A DNA stretch of 64,000 nucleotides, taken from contig NZ_RXNQ01000003.1 in assembly GCF_004138205.1 (NCBI RefSeq), positions 1-64,000 of the forward strand, in the 5' to 3' direction. Position 1 is the stretch's first letter. Each line of letters opens with the position of its first letter. The notes under the pieces were generated by a model. It had not been told where the DNA came from. It worked only from the letters and a program-made list of their open reading frames with translations, and made no database searches. The stretch comes from Pedobacter sp. SYP-B3415. GTDB taxonomy: Bacteria > Bacteroidota > Bacteroidia > Sphingobacteriales > Sphingobacteriaceae. Below, piece by piece: positions 8,048 to 17,686 of the stretch. Position numbers and translations under genes: made by a program.

Positions 8048-8669
8048 TAACAGAGGCAGGTAACAGTCCGGCGGCATGAAGCACATCAACGACCGACGGA
8101 AATGTATTGCTCAGCACAGCCGGCACCTCTTCTGCAGTTAACCAGACTGCGCGGGTAATGCCTTCTTCCAACTGAGGAACAAGTTTGGGTTCGCCCTTAA
8201 CACGCATCCGGTACCAGTTGGTTTTCTTCAACGCAAGTCCGCCATTGTATGGATAAACATGATAGGTCCTGCACAGCTTTTCTTCCCTTTCGGCCACCCT
8301 GATTCCGCACTCCTCCTCCACCTCTCGCACTGCGGCAATCTTCATTTTTTCGCCTTTTTCAAGCTTACCTTTGGGCAGGTCCCACTTGTCATTCCTGAAG
8401 ATGAAGAGGTAACGTCCCTTTGAACTTTCGGCCAGGCCACCTGCGGCTTTGATAAGTTCGCAGCTTTTTTTAACCTTTTGAAATATCTTCTTCGGGTCAG
8501 GTCCGATCAGAATATAATTGCGTTTGCCGCTCTTGCCCAGCCCGGCACAAAAAGCAGAAAAATCAAAGCCCTGAATGTCAAGTTGTTGAATTTTATCGGT
8601 TAAAACGGGTAGCGAATCTGCAATAAAAAGGGTGTTGTCGTTGATATAAATTCTGTATTTTTGGGCCAT
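8007..8669 (-). CDS. Nudix hydrolase family protein
   Basis: The 220-residue protein contains a complete Nudix box GX5EX7REUXEEXGU (GKLEKGEKMKIAAVREVEEE followed by CGI), which binds the metal ion for pyrophosphate hydrolysis. An N-terminal extension of about 65 residues precedes the Nudix domain, and the substrate cannot be predicted. The start MAQKYRIYINDN is preferred over longer frames. Its ATG (8669-8667) overlaps that of pyrE (8668-8670) within a shared CATG. A minus-strand TACCTTTA inside pyrE is a possible promoter. Confidence 0.85.
   Translation of the reverse strand: MAQKYRIYINDNTLFIADSLPVLTDKIQQLDIQGFDFSAFCAGLGKSGKRNYILIGPDPKKIFQKVKKSCELIKAAGGLAESSKGRYLFIFRNDKWDLPKGKLEKGEKMKIAAVREVEEECGIRVAEREEKLCRTYHVYPYNGGLALKKTNWYRMRVKGEPKLVPQLEEGITRAVWLTAEEVPAVLSNTFPSVVDVLHAAGLLPASVITGTPAFPGAQKG
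8635..8663 (+). promoter_or_regulatory. Promoter of pyrE, inside the Nudix gene
   Basis: TTG (8635-8637), an 18-nt spacer, then TATTTTTG (8656-8663) match the Bacteroidota promoter. The -7 box ends 4 nt before the pyrE ATG, so pyrE mRNA should be leaderless or nearly so. The whole promoter is embedded in the N-terminal codons of the opposite Nudix gene. Confidence 0.65.
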
Positions 8670-9324
8670 GTACAATAAAAGTGATATTGAGTTAAAGGTA
8701 GCTGAATTCTTGTTACAAATTAAAGCAATTAAATTGCAACCTGCCAATCCATTTACCTGGGCATCTGGCTGGAAATCGCCGATTTATTGTGACAACCGTG
8801 TCACCTTATCGCATCCTTCTGTTCGTACCTACATTCGCCAGAAATTGTCCCAGCTTATTCAGGAAGAGTTTGGTTCGGTAGACCTGATTGCGGGCGTTGC
8901 CACTGCAGGAATACCACAGGGTGTTCTTGTTGCCCAAGACCTGGGCCTGCCATTCGCCTATGTACGTTCTAAGGCAAAAGAACATGGAACCGGAAGTCTG
9001 ATTGAGGGCGAAATCAGTGAAGGTCAGCGCGTTGTTGTGGTAGAAGACCTGATCTCGACCGGAAAAAGCAGCTTACAGGCTGTTGAGGCACTTCGTGCTG
9101 CAGGTTGTACGGTCGCCGGACTGGTGTCTATCTTTACCTATGGTTTTGATGTAGCAGAAGAAAACTTCAAGGCAGCGAAATGCCGCCATGCCAGTCTGTC
9201 GAATTATAGTGCCCTGCTTGATTACGCTGCTGAGCACAGCTTTATCATGAAGAATGATATCGAATTATTAAATAAATGGCGCCAGGACCCGGCTAACTGG
9301 GGCCAGCACCAGGTTACCGGCTAA
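8668..9324 (+). CDS. pyrE: Orotate phosphoribosyltransferase
   Basis: It converts orotate and PRPP to orotidine monophosphate in de novo pyrimidine synthesis. The 218-residue protein has the FTWASGWKSPIYCDNR segment near residue 30, typical of bacterial PyrE. The PRPP-binding loop VVVVEDLISTGKSS is near residues 125-137, with its paired acidic residues. The ATG fits the family N-terminus and is fixed by the promoter just upstream. A START-like protein gene follows after 48 nt on the same strand. Confidence 0.95.
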   Translation: MYNKSDIELKVAEFLLQIKAIKLQPANPFTWASGWKSPIYCDNRVTLSHPSVRTYIRQKLSQLIQEEFGSVDLIAGVATAGIPQGVLVAQDLGLPFAYVRSKAKEHGTGSLIEGEISEGQRVVVVEDLISTGKSSLQAVEALRAAGCTVAGLVSIFTYGFDVAEENFKAAKCRHASLSNYSALLDYAAEHSFIMKNDIELLNKWRQDPANWGQHQVTG

Positions 9325-9372
9325 ATATTAATCACCCGGCCTGCTGTCTGCAGGCCACGTAACACCCCATAC

Positions 9373-9771
9373 ATGACCATTATAGAAAATACTGTTCAGA
9401 TCTCACGTCCGGTTGAAGAAGTTTTTAACTTCCTGGCAGACATGAACAACCACCAGCAGCTGATGCCTGAAAACATCTATAACTGGTCATCTACGCGCGA
9501 TGAAGCCCGTTTCACCATTCAAAACATGGCTAAACTGGCCATTCATATTTCTGAACGCAAAGAATTTTCAGAGATTGTGGCTGTCCCCTCAGAAAAGGCG
9601 CCGTTCGAGGTTGAGTTGAAATGGGTGCTCGAAGACGGCGGTAATGGATCCACTACAGCCAAACATATCATCTCGGCCGATCTGAATATGATGATGAAAA
9701 TGCTTGCCTCAGGCCCGCTTCAGAAACTGGTAAACCACGAGACGGAAAAGCTGAAGGAAATTTTAGGCTAA
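9373..9771 (+). CDS. SRPBCC (START-like) family protein
   Basis: The 132-residue protein begins TIIENTVQISRPVEEVFNFL and ends in a long helix with LQKLVNHETEKLKEIL, the standard pattern of the SRPBCC/polyketide-cyclase fold that forms a hydrophobic pocket. No catalytic residues can be assigned. It follows pyrE closely and probably shares its transcript; this arrangement does not by itself point to a pyrimidine role. Confidence 0.75.
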   Translation: MTIIENTVQISRPVEEVFNFLADMNNHQQLMPENIYNWSSTRDEARFTIQNMAKLAIHISERKEFSEIVAVPSEKAPFEVELKWVLEDGGNGSTTAKHIISADLNMMMKMLASGPLQKLVNHETEKLKEILG

Positions 9772-10068
9772 GAATGCTTGCGAACAGCGGGCAATGGGCC
9801 TGAACCGTATACTTTGAACTACCGCTATACGGTAAAGTTGATAAAACCAAAACGCCGGCCCGCGGCGCAATCTGGCTGATTTTTCTTAAATAAAGCGTAG
9901 CGTGTTTTTTGTCGGATTCTCAGCTGCAGACTCTTTTTACATCTGCCAAAATTTCATATCAAAAGCCTATTAGTCAGACACTTAGTCATTGATATCCAGC
10001 CATAACCGACAAAATTTCCGGTTTTGCAGGTAAGTACGTGATGGCACCTGTTTTGTTCCGGCTGAGGT
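9772..10068. other. Intergenic region upstream of clpB
   Basis: No gene is visible in these 297 bp. A small inverted repeat, CCGTATA...TATACGG, lies near 9808-9835 without a T-run. I find no CIRCE element and no good TAnnTTTG promoter close to the clpB start, so the clpB promoter cannot be placed. Confidence 0.5.
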
Positions 10069-12672
10069 ATGAATTTCAACAACTTCACCATAAAAGCACA
10101 GGAGGCCATCCAACAGGCTTCTGAGATTGCACAAGGCAACCAGCAGCAGGCCATTGAGACAGCGCACCTGCTTAAGGGTTTGCTTACGGTTGATGAAAAC
10201 GTCGTATCGTATGTGTTGAGGAAACTCAACGTCAACCTGAATCTTCTGAACCAGCAGCTGGATGCCGAGATTGGCCGCTATCCAAAAGTGAGCGGCAGCA
10301 ATATTTACCTCTCCTCAAATACCAATGCAGTGCTGCAAAAAGCACAGGCATTTCTGAAAGAATTTAAAGACGAATTTGTTTCTGTAGAGCACCTGCTTCT
10401 GGGTTTGCTGGCCGTTACTGATACGACCGCCAAACTGTTAAAAGAGCAGGGCGTTACGGAGAAAGACCTGAAAAAGGCCATTACTGAACTTCGGGGCGAC
10501 AACCGCGTAACCGATCAGAATGCAGAAGCTACATACAACGCCCTGAATAAGTATGCCCGGAACCTGAATGAATATGCAGAAAGCGGCAAACTTGACCCGG
10601 TGATTGGTCGTGATGAGGAAATCAGACGGGTCATCCAGATCCTTTCCCGCCGAACCAAAAATAACCCGATTCTGATCGGTGAGCCCGGTGTTGGTAAAAC
10701 CGCTATTGCCGAAGGAATTGCCTTCCGCATCATTAAAGGTGATGTACCCGAAAACCTGAAAAGTAAAATTGTGTATTCCCTTGACATGGGTGCATTGATT
10801 GCCGGCGCGAAATACAAGGGCGAGTTTGAAGAGCGTCTTAAAGCGGTTGTAAAAGAAGTTACCCAAAGCGATGGCGAGATCGTATTGTTCATAGACGAGA
10901 TCCATACACTGGTAGGTGCAGGAGCCGGCGAAGGCGCCATGGATGCAGCAAACATCCTGAAACCCGCCCTTGCCCGCGGTGAGCTTCGCGCCATAGGTGC
11001 AACGACGCTGAACGAATACCAGAAATACCTCGAGAAAGACAAAGCGCTCGAACGCCGCTTTCAAAAAGTGCTGGTGGATGAGCCCGACACACAGGATGCG
11101 ATATCTATTCTGCGCGGACTTAAAGAGCGTTATGAAACACACCATAAGGTACGCATCAAGGATGAAGCGATCATTGCCGCTGTGGAACTTTCGCAGCGCT
11201 ATATCTCAGACCGCTTCCTGCCTGATAAAGCAATCGACCTGATGGATGAGGCTGCTTCTAAGTTACGCCTCGAAATGGACAGCGTTCCGGAAAACGTTGA
11301 CGAGCTTGACCGCAGGATCATGCAGCTCGAAATCGAGCGCGAGGCGATCAAACGCGAAAAGGACGAAAAAAAGGTCCAGGAACTGAGCGGGGAAATTGCT
11401 AACCTGTCAGCAGAGCGCAACGAGCTTAAGGCGAAATGGCAGGGCGAAAAAGACCTGGTAGACAACATCAACAGCCAGCTTGAGCAAATTGAGAATTATA
11501 AGCTTGAGGCTGATCAGGCCGAACGTGCCGGCGATTACGGCAAAGTTGCTGAGCTTCGTTACGGGAAAATCAAAGAAGCGCAGGATTCGGTTTCGAAATT
11601 AAAGACTGAACTCGAAAACCAGCAGGCCGATAGCCGGATGCTGAAAGAAGAAGTGACTGCAGATGATATTGCGGGGGTGGTAGGCCGCTGGACCGGCATT
11701 CCGGTTACCAAACTTGTAGCAAGCGAGCGGGAAAAACTGCTGCATCTGGAAGAAGAACTGCATAAACGTGTGGCCGGCCAGGATGAAGCCATCGAAGCCA
11801 TTTCTGATGCCATCAGGCGCTCGCGTGCCGGGCTGCAGGACAAGAAAAAACCAATTGGCTCCTTTATCTTCCTCGGTACAACCGGTGTTGGTAAAACAGA
11901 ACTGGCTAAAGCGCTTGCAGACTTCCTGTTTAATGACGAAAACGCAATGACGCGGATCGACATGAGTGAATACCAGGAGCGACACGCCGTTTCCCGTCTT
12001 ATCGGGGCGCCTCCGGGATATGTAGGTTATGATGAAGGCGGTCAGCTGACTGAGGCCGTACGCCGCAAACCCTACTCAGTTGTGCTGCTTGACGAGATTG
12101 AAAAAGCACATCCGGACGTATTCAATATCCTCCTCCAGGTACTGGATGATGGCCGGTTAACAGACAACAAAGGCCGGGTGGTGAATTTTAAGAATACGAT
12201 CATCATCATGACCTCGAATATTGGCTCACACCTCATCCAGGAGAACTTTAAAGAGCTTGACGAAGACAACCGCGACCTGGTTGTAGCCAAAACGAAAAAC
12301 GATCTGTTTGAACTGCTGAAGCAGACAATCAGACCTGAATTTTTGAACAGAATTGACGAGTTAATCATGTTCACCCCGCTTAACCGCAGCGAGATCCGCA
12401 ATATTGTTAACCTGCAGTTCGAACAGGTAAAACAGACGCTCGCTGAAATGGGTGTCAAGATCGAGGCTTCGACGGAAGCATTGGATTGGCTTGCAGAACT
12501 GGGTTACGACCCTCAATTCGGGGCCCGACCATTAAAACGGGTTATTCAGAAAAAAATCCTGAATGAACTGTCTAAAGAGATCCTGGCGGGCAAAGTAGAT
12601 AAAGACAGCAGCATCAGGCTGGACATGTTTGATCACAAATTCGTTTTCCTGAATCAATCAGATCAGGTTTAG
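10069..12672 (+). CDS. clpB: ATP-dependent chaperone ClpB
   Basis: This hexameric AAA+ disaggregase rescues aggregated proteins together with DnaK. The 867-residue protein has the full architecture: an N-terminal double Clp domain, AAA module 1 ([10 protein letters not shown] at about residue 205, followed by [13 protein letters not shown]), a coiled-coil middle domain of about 120 residues rich in Glu/Lys (about 400-540), and AAA module 2 ([12 protein letters not shown] at about 602) with the [16 protein letters not shown] loop. No ClpP-binding loop is evident, as expected for ClpB. A strong terminator follows, so it is probably monocistronic. Confidence 0.97.
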   Translation: MNFNNFTIKAQEAIQQASEIAQGNQQQAIETAHLLKGLLTVDENVVSYVLRKLNVNLNLLNQQLDAEIGRYPKVSGSNIYLSSNTNAVLQKAQAFLKEFKDEFVSVEHLLLGLLAVTDTTAKLLKEQGVTEKDLKKAITELRGDNRVTDQNAEATYNALNKYARNLNEYAESGKLDPVIGRDEEIRRVIQILSRRTKNNPILIGEPGVGKTAIAEGIAFRIIKGDVPENLKSKIVYSLDMGALIAGAKYKGEFEERLKAVVKEVTQSDGEIVLFIDEIHTLVGAGAGEGAMDAANILKPALARGELRAIGATTLNEYQKYLEKDKALERRFQKVLVDEPDTQDAISILRGLKERYETHHKVRIKDEAIIAAVELSQRYISDRFLPDKAIDLMDEAASKLRLEMDSVPENVDELDRRIMQLEIEREAIKREKDEKKVQELSGEIANLSAERNELKAKWQGEKDLVDNINSQLEQIENYKLEADQAERAGDYGKVAELRYGKIKEAQDSVSKLKTELENQQADSRMLKEEVTADDIAGVVGRWTGIPVTKLVASEREKLLHLEEELHKRVAGQDEAIEAISDAIRRSRAGLQDKKKPIGSFIFLGTTGVGKTELAKALADFLFNDENAMTRIDMSEYQERHAVSRLIGAPPGYVGYDEGGQLTEAVRRKPYSVVLLDEIEKAHPDVFNILLQVLDDGRLTDNKGRVVNFKNTIIIMTSNIGSHLIQENFKELDEDNRDLVVAKTKNDLFELLKQTIRPEFLNRIDELIMFTPLNRSEIRNIVNLQFEQVKQTLAEMGVKIEASTEALDWLAELGYDPQFGARPLKRVIQKKILNELSKEILAGKVDKDSSIRLDMFDHKFVFLNQSDQV

Positions 12673-12689
12673 CGTCTCCGGAATGAACG

Positions 12690-12724
12690 GAAAGGGACCA
12701 GTCGCGTTGACTGGTCCTTTTTTA
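12690..12724 (+). terminator. Intrinsic terminator of clpB
   Basis: The hairpin AAGGGACCAGTC-GCGTT-GACTGGTCCTTT starts 20 nt after the clpB stop codon and runs into a T-rich tail. Confidence 0.85.
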
Positions 12725-12834
12725 TATTACCAAGCTGTGGCGCAATCGTTTGCGCCAATATTTTGCTTGTAAGTTCTTGAAATTATAGGTAGCATTGGCT
12801 ACAGGCAGCGCTAACCCTGCCTTCTTGTCCCTGC

Positions 12835-13947
12835 ATGCAACAACCCGATACAGTCCAGTCCGGACGCCTGCGCTCGCTGGATTTTACCCGCGGATTTATC
12901 ATGGTCCTGCTCGCGCTGGAAAGCGTCGGACTTTACGAACACCTGATGGCTGCTGCGCCGCCCGGCAGTTTTTCGGCCGGTTTCCTCAGTCAGTTCTTTC
13001 ATAAGGGCTGGCACGGCTGGCGCTTCTGGGACCTGATACAGCCCTTGTTTATGTTTATGGCGGGTGTGGCAATGGCCTACTCGCTCAACAGGCAGCAGCA
13101 ACAGGGTATAACCTGGAGACGCCAGTTTCTCAAAATACTCAGGCGGGCGGCACTGCTGATCTTCTGGGGCCTCTTCAAACGGATTTCAGACCCTGAATGG
13201 TTCGCAATTGAGCGGCTCGACGTAACCGACATACTGACTCAGCTCGCCTTTACCACACTAATTGCTTTCCTGATTTTTCGGCTGTCGTCCTGGCGGCAGG
13301 CCCTTGTTTGTGTGCTCATCCTTCTGCTTACTGATTTCATGTACAGGTATTTTTCCGCACCAGGTTATGAAGGTGGCTATACTGACGGCGGCAATGTGGG
13401 GAATTATACAGACTGGCTGTTGTTTAACCAAAAAACGCATGGATATGTCTTCATCAACTGGTTTCCAACGGCAGTGCATACCATTGCCGGTATCATGATT
13501 GGCAAGCATATGAGTAATCGGATCGCTATTCTTCCCGCAGCACTATTTAGCGGAGCTGTGCTCCTGCTGACCGGTTTGATTCTGGACTGGTCAGCGCTTA
13601 TTCCAATCATCAAACCGGTTGCAACCGCTTCTTTTGTGCTGGTTTCTCTCGCCTGCTGCTTGTTTATCTTTTCTTTATTTTACTACCTGATCGACAAAAG
13701 AAATCTAGATCCGGGTATCCAATTTTTTTCGGTTGTTGGCATGAATGCCATTTTCATCTACCTGTTTTTTGATATAGTAGGCCGGAATTGGCTTAATGGG
13801 TATGTAGCTATGGTACTGACGCCGGTTCTTTCAGCCTTCGGCGCAGGTAACATGCTGATTCCAATACTTTGTTCGCTCGCTACATTTGCAATTGAATACG
13901 GACTTTGTTACTTTCTCTACAGGCGAAAGATCTTTTTTAAGCTTTAG
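12835..13947 (+). CDS. Multi-pass membrane acyltransferase-like protein (DUF5009/NagX, HGSNAT-like)
   Basis: The 370-residue integral membrane protein has about ten hydrophobic segments. Its N-terminus RLRSLDFTRGFIMVLLALE carries the R-x-L-D-x-x-R-G signature of the family that includes heparan-alpha-glucosaminide N-acetyltransferase and bacterial NagX. A conserved His/Trp stretch (FHKGWHGWRFWDLIQPLFMF) follows. Related proteins are thought to move acetyl groups across the membrane to sugars; the substrate here is unknown. Its last 11 nt overlap the converging MFS gene. Confidence 0.75.
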   Translation: MQQPDTVQSGRLRSLDFTRGFIMVLLALESVGLYEHLMAAAPPGSFSAGFLSQFFHKGWHGWRFWDLIQPLFMFMAGVAMAYSLNRQQQQGITWRRQFLKILRRAALLIFWGLFKRISDPEWFAIERLDVTDILTQLAFTTLIAFLIFRLSSWRQALVCVLILLLTDFMYRYFSAPGYEGGYTDGGNVGNYTDWLLFNQKTHGYVFINWFPTAVHTIAGIMIGKHMSNRIAILPAALFSGAVLLLTGLILDWSALIPIIKPVATASFVLVSLACCLFIFSLFYYLIDKRNLDPGIQFFSVVGMNAIFIYLFFDIVGRNWLNGYVAMVLTPVLSAFGAGNMLIPILCSLATFAIEYGLCYFLYRRKIFFKL

Positions 13948-15154
13948 GCGTTTGTAATTTTCTGTGCGATTCGATATTCGGCAAAAAGCCGGTTAACAGG
14001 CCTATCAACGGAAGGTAGGCACAGACGCTGAAAACATATTCAATACTGGTTTTGTCTGCAAGCGCACCAAGCAGTGCGGAGCCAATGCCCCCCATACCGA
14101 AGGCGAAACCAAAAAATAAACCTGCTACCAGTCCGACCTTGCCGGGAATAAGTTCCTGAGCATAAACGAGGATAGCTGAGAAGGCCGATGCGAGAATCAT
14201 TCCGATTGGAACGATCAGTATGCCGGTCCAGAACAGGTTGGCATGCGGAAGCAGCAGTGCAAAGGGCGCTGTACCGAGAATAGAGAACCAGATGACATAT
14301 TTACGTCCGATCCGGTCGCCAACAGGACCGCCAACCAATGTGCCTGCCGCTACCGAGAATAGAAATACAAACAGGTAGATCTGCGAGCTTTGTACACTTA
14401 CGCCAAACTTATGAATGAGATAAAAGGTAAAATAGCTCGATAAGCTGGCCATGTAGAAGTATTTCGAGAAAATAAGGATCAACAGAATGGAAATAGCGAA
14501 GATGATCTTACCGCGCGATAACGTATTAATCTTAACCGCAGCTTTTTTCTTCCTTTCCATAATGGATTCCAGCTGACCTTTGTACCAGCCTCCCACCCAC
14601 CGAAGCACCAGGATAGCCAGCAGCGCGATGAGCGAGAACCAGGCGATACTTACCTGACCGTTCGGTACGATGATCCAGGCGGCAAGCAAAGGCCCGAGGG
14701 AACTGCCTGCATTTCCGCCAAGCTGAAAAAGTGACTGCGCAAGTCCGCGCTTACCGCCAGAAGCTGCATGTGCCATCCGCGAAGCTTCCGGGTGAAAGAT
14801 CGATGACCCGATCCCTACGAAAGCGACCGACATCAGCATGAGGTAGAACTGATTGGAAAGTGACAACAGGATGAGTCCGGTCAGGGTAAAGCCCATGCCC
14901 ATAGCTAGCGAATACGGCTGTGGCTTTTTATCTGTATACAGACCAACAAAAGGCTGAAGCAGTGATGCCGCCAGTTGAAAGGTCAGGGTTATAAGGCCAA
15001 TCTGTCCGAATGTAAGGTGATAGTTCGTTTTTACGATCGGGTAGATTGCCGGGATAAGCGACTGGATGGTATCATTTAATAAATGCGAGAAACTAAGCGC
15101 AAAAAGTATAGGAAAGACCGTCTTTTCGACTCCGCCTGCAATTGGTGTATTCAT
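13937..15154 (-). CDS. MFS transporter, fosmidomycin-resistance (Fsr)-like
   Basis: The 405-residue inner-membrane protein has twelve predicted transmembrane segments. The sequence FALSFSHLLNDTIQSLIPAIYP near the N-terminus and GSSIFHPEASRMAHAASGGK in the first half are typical of the Fsr exporter branch of the major facilitator superfamily. It is likely a proton-driven drug or metabolite exporter, but the substrate is unproven. The ATG lies 18 nt downstream of a TATTTTTG promoter box. Confidence 0.82.
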   Translation of the reverse strand: MNTPIAGGVEKTVFPILFALSFSHLLNDTIQSLIPAIYPIVKTNYHLTFGQIGLITLTFQLAASLLQPFVGLYTDKKPQPYSLAMGMGFTLTGLILLSLSNQFYLMLMSVAFVGIGSSIFHPEASRMAHAASGGKRGLAQSLFQLGGNAGSSLGPLLAAWIIVPNGQVSIAWFSLIALLAILVLRWVGGWYKGQLESIMERKKKAAVKINTLSRGKIIFAISILLILIFSKYFYMASLSSYFTFYLIHKFGVSVQSSQIYLFVFLFSVAAGTLVGGPVGDRIGRKYVIWFSILGTAPFALLLPHANLFWTGILIVPIGMILASAFSAILVYAQELIPGKVGLVAGLFFGFAFGMGGIGSALLGALADKTSIEYVFSVCAYLPLIGLLTGFLPNIESHRKLQTPKA

Positions 15155-15172
15155 TTACCGAGGTTTGATGCG

Positions 15173-15180
15173 CAAAAATA
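15173..15180 (-). promoter_or_regulatory. Promoter -7 box of the MFS transporter gene
   Basis: TATTTTTG on the minus strand fits TAnnTTTG and ends 18 nt upstream of the ATG at 15154. No obvious -33 box is seen at the expected place. Confidence 0.5.
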
Positions 15181-15250
15181 TCCATACCCCGACGCATAAT
15201 TGTCAGCCGAGTATCACTTCATCATGTCCTGATTTTGGCCAGCTGAAGAC

Positions 15251-16156
15251 TTAAAGGGTATAGGTACGTCCTTCGATTGCCAATTGCGTCTGCGGAAATA
15301 CCGCGCGCGACTCATCCAGCAGGGCATCTAGCGTTTTGTACCGGGACGAATAGTGACCTATGATCAGGTTCTCCGCTCCGGCCCGGGCAGCCAGTTCGGC
15401 GGCCTGAAGAGCCGTTGTATGATGCGTTTCATTGGCGCGGTCGAGCATCTCATGAAGAAAGGTAGCTTCATGATAAATTGTGTTGCTGCCTTCTATTGCT
15501 TCGAAGTAACTGCCGTCACAAAGGGTATCTGAACAATACGAGTAAGAACGGGGCTCTTCTGAAGCTACCGTATAATCTTCGGCTGCCAGTATACTGCCGT
15601 CCGGAAGAGTCACATCTGCACCTTTTTTCAGTGCAGAGAAATATACGACCGGCACATTGAGAACTTTTTCCTTAATTAACTTACGCTGCCGCTTTTTTTG
15701 GCCAAATCTGAAGCCTGTACAGGGGATGCGGTGATTTAACGGGAAACTGTAAACGGTCAGATCGCTGTTTTCCATGACAATGCCCGGCGTGCCCGGATCT
15801 ACTGCATGGAAGTTAATCGGATAGCGGATAACGGTTTCTGAATGACGAAACTGTAGCTCAAGAATTTCCTGCAAGGGTGCAGGACCATAAATGTCGATCG
15901 GTTTTAGCCTGCCGTTCAGGTGCATGCTGGATAACAAACCGATCAGGCCAAAATAGTGATCGCCGTGAAGATGTGTAATAAACACATAATCAATACGCGC
16001 CGATTTGATATTATACCTGATCAACTGCTGCTGGGTTGCTTCCCCGCAGTCAATCAGGTATATTTTTTCATTGCAGTTCAGTACCTGTGCACTCGGGTTC
16101 CGGTTAAAGACCGGCGTAGCCGAACTGCTTCCAAGCACGGTAACTTCAAATTTCAT
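15251..16156 (-). CDS. rnz: Ribonuclease Z
   Basis: This metallo-beta-lactamase-fold endonuclease trims the 3' ends of tRNA precursors. The 301-residue protein has the metal-binding motif THLHGDH near residue 62, the family-specific YHEATF segment and the C-terminal IGHYSSRY histidine, as in the short RNase Z (ElaC) form. The STAS gene ends 62 nt upstream on the same strand, so the two may be co-transcribed. Confidence 0.93.
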   Translation of the reverse strand: MKFEVTVLGSSSATPVFNRNPSAQVLNCNEKIYLIDCGEATQQQLIRYNIKSARIDYVFITHLHGDHYFGLIGLLSSMHLNGRLKPIDIYGPAPLQEILELQFRHSETVIRYPINFHAVDPGTPGIVMENSDLTVYSFPLNHRIPCTGFRFGQKKRQRKLIKEKVLNVPVVYFSALKKGADVTLPDGSILAAEDYTVASEEPRSYSYCSDTLCDGSYFEAIEGSNTIYHEATFLHEMLDRANETHHTTALQAAELAARAGAENLIIGHYSSRYKTLDALLDESRAVFPQTQLAIEGRTYTL

Positions 16157-16218
16157 GTGTAGACTCTCCTTCCGGTGTAAACGATTTTAACAGGGAACAG
16201 GAAAAACCCGTCTGATGT

Positions 16219-16605
16219 TTACTCACCGACGTCTGAACCACGTAATTCTTTTTCCAGCTCTTCCATGAAGATCAGATCGGTTGCTTCTTCCAGCCGCTGC
16301 ACAAAAGTTACAGAGTTGTAAATGTTGGAAATACCGACAATGTGCCTGATCTCCTTTTGCACGCCGATTACAATAAAAATTCCGTTCGAAGACTTGCAAA
16401 GGCGGTCGCCGGCCAGAAGGCTGCTCAGATCCTGCGCGTCATTGCATTCTTTTACAGAACTCAGGTCCAGAATGATATTCCTGAAACCTTCAGCATGCAG
16501 AATGTATAATTCTGATTTCAGGCCTGCGGCAATTTCATTGGAAAACTTTGGTTCCTGAAGAACTACTGTAACGTATTTATCGTGTTTGTCTACTGAAAAT
16601 TTCAT
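16219..16605 (-). CDS. STAS domain protein (anti-sigma-factor-antagonist-like)
   Basis: The 128-residue protein has the SpoIIAA-like STAS fold: a beta strand YVTVVLQEP, then LDLSSVKECNDAQDLSSLL and NGIFIVIGVQKEIRHIVG. At the place where SpoIIAA carries its phosphorylatable serine the local sequence is CNDAQDLSSL, so regulation by phosphorylation is not clear. The second ATG is chosen because GGAGAG lies about 10 nt upstream of it. It precedes rnz on the same strand; why the two would be linked is unknown. Confidence 0.78.
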   Translation of the reverse strand: MKFSVDKHDKYVTVVLQEPKFSNEIAAGLKSELYILHAEGFRNIILDLSSVKECNDAQDLSSLLAGDRLCKSSNGIFIVIGVQKEIRHIVGISNIYNSVTFVQRLEEATDLIFMEELEKELRGSDVGE

Positions 16606-16689
16606 ATTCTTTCTCTCCATAGGAAGACTACAGATCTCCCGTTTCTACTGAGGGGTTTAACCCTCCTATCTGTTACGAATATAAAGAAT

Positions 16690-17640
16690 TTAAGATGACA
16701 ACCTTGTTAAAGCGTTCAGAATGTTTTCTTCAATGCGACCAAGAATTGCCTGGCTTTCTCCGCGCTGAAACAGCTCGCCGGTAATCTGCTCATAAAGTTC
16801 GATATACCGTTCAGATATTGAATTGACTTTATCAGTGGTCATCTGCGGAACCTGTTGGCCTTCTTTGCCCTGAAATCCGTTTTCAATGAGCCATTTTCGT
16901 ACAAATTCTTTAGAAAGCTGCTTTTGCGCCTCGCCTGCCTGCTGACGCTCCTCATAGCCTGCAGCATAAAAATAACGGGATGAATCGGGTGTATGAATTT
17001 CGTCAATCAGATAAATCTGGCCGTCGGCTTTTCCGAATTCATATTTTGTATCGACGAGGATCAGGCCCCGGTCAGCAGCCATTTCGGTACCGCGTTGATA
17101 TAGCGCACGCGTATAATTTTCCAGCTGGTCGTAGTCCTCAATAGAAACGATGCCTTTTGCCAGTATATCCTCGCGGGAGATGTCTTCATCATGCCCAACG
17201 GCAGCTTTTGTAGTCGGCGTAATGATAGGTTCCGGAAGGCGGTCATTTTCTTTCAGTCCGTCAGGAAGCGAAACACCGCAAACGCTCCGTTTTCCCTGGC
17301 TGTATTCGCGCCAGGCGTGTCCGGCGAGGTACCCCCTGATAACCATTTCAACTTTGAACGGTTCACAGATCCGGCCGATGGTAACCATTGGATCAGCAAC
17401 ATCGATAACCCAGTTAGGAACGATATCGGCGGTAGCAGCAAGAAAGCGGGCCGCAATCTGGTTTAGCACCTGCCCTTTGAATGGTATTGCTTCAGGCAGC
17501 ACCACATCAAAAGCCGATATGCGGTCGGTAACGACCATGGCCATGTATTTATCAGAGATTGTATAAACATCACGGACCTTGCCTTTGTAGAAATTGCTTT
17601 GTCCGGGGAAAGTGAAATGCGTTTCTTTAATTGCGTTCAT
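16690..17640 (-). CDS. purC: Phosphoribosylaminoimidazole-succinocarboxamide synthase
   Basis: It catalyses ATP-dependent coupling of CAIR with aspartate in de novo purine synthesis. The 316-residue protein is of the longer form common in Bacteroidota and eukaryotes. It shows [10 protein letters not shown] near residue 15, DRISAFD near residue 42, GHDEDISRE, and LVDTKYEFG. The second ATG (MNAIKETHF) matches the family N-terminus. It is transcribed away from repeat block B, with no close partner gene. Confidence 0.94.
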   Translation of the reverse strand: MNAIKETHFTFPGQSNFYKGKVRDVYTISDKYMAMVVTDRISAFDVVLPEAIPFKGQVLNQIAARFLAATADIVPNWVIDVADPMVTIGRICEPFKVEMVIRGYLAGHAWREYSQGKRSVCGVSLPDGLKENDRLPEPIITPTTKAAVGHDEDISREDILAKGIVSIEDYDQLENYTRALYQRGTEMAADRGLILVDTKYEFGKADGQIYLIDEIHTPDSSRYFYAAGYEERQQAGEAQKQLSKEFVRKWLIENGFQGKEGQQVPQMTTDKVNSISERYIELYEQITGELFQRGESQAILGRIEENILNALTRLSS

Positions 17641-17686
17641 GCGGTAAAAATACAAAGTAAAGACGTAGGTTGTAGGGAGTTTTTTC

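Noticed and set aside
10069..12672. ClpB as a ClpA/ClpC-type protease partner
   Set aside because: The long coiled-coil middle domain and lack of a ClpP-binding loop support ClpB.
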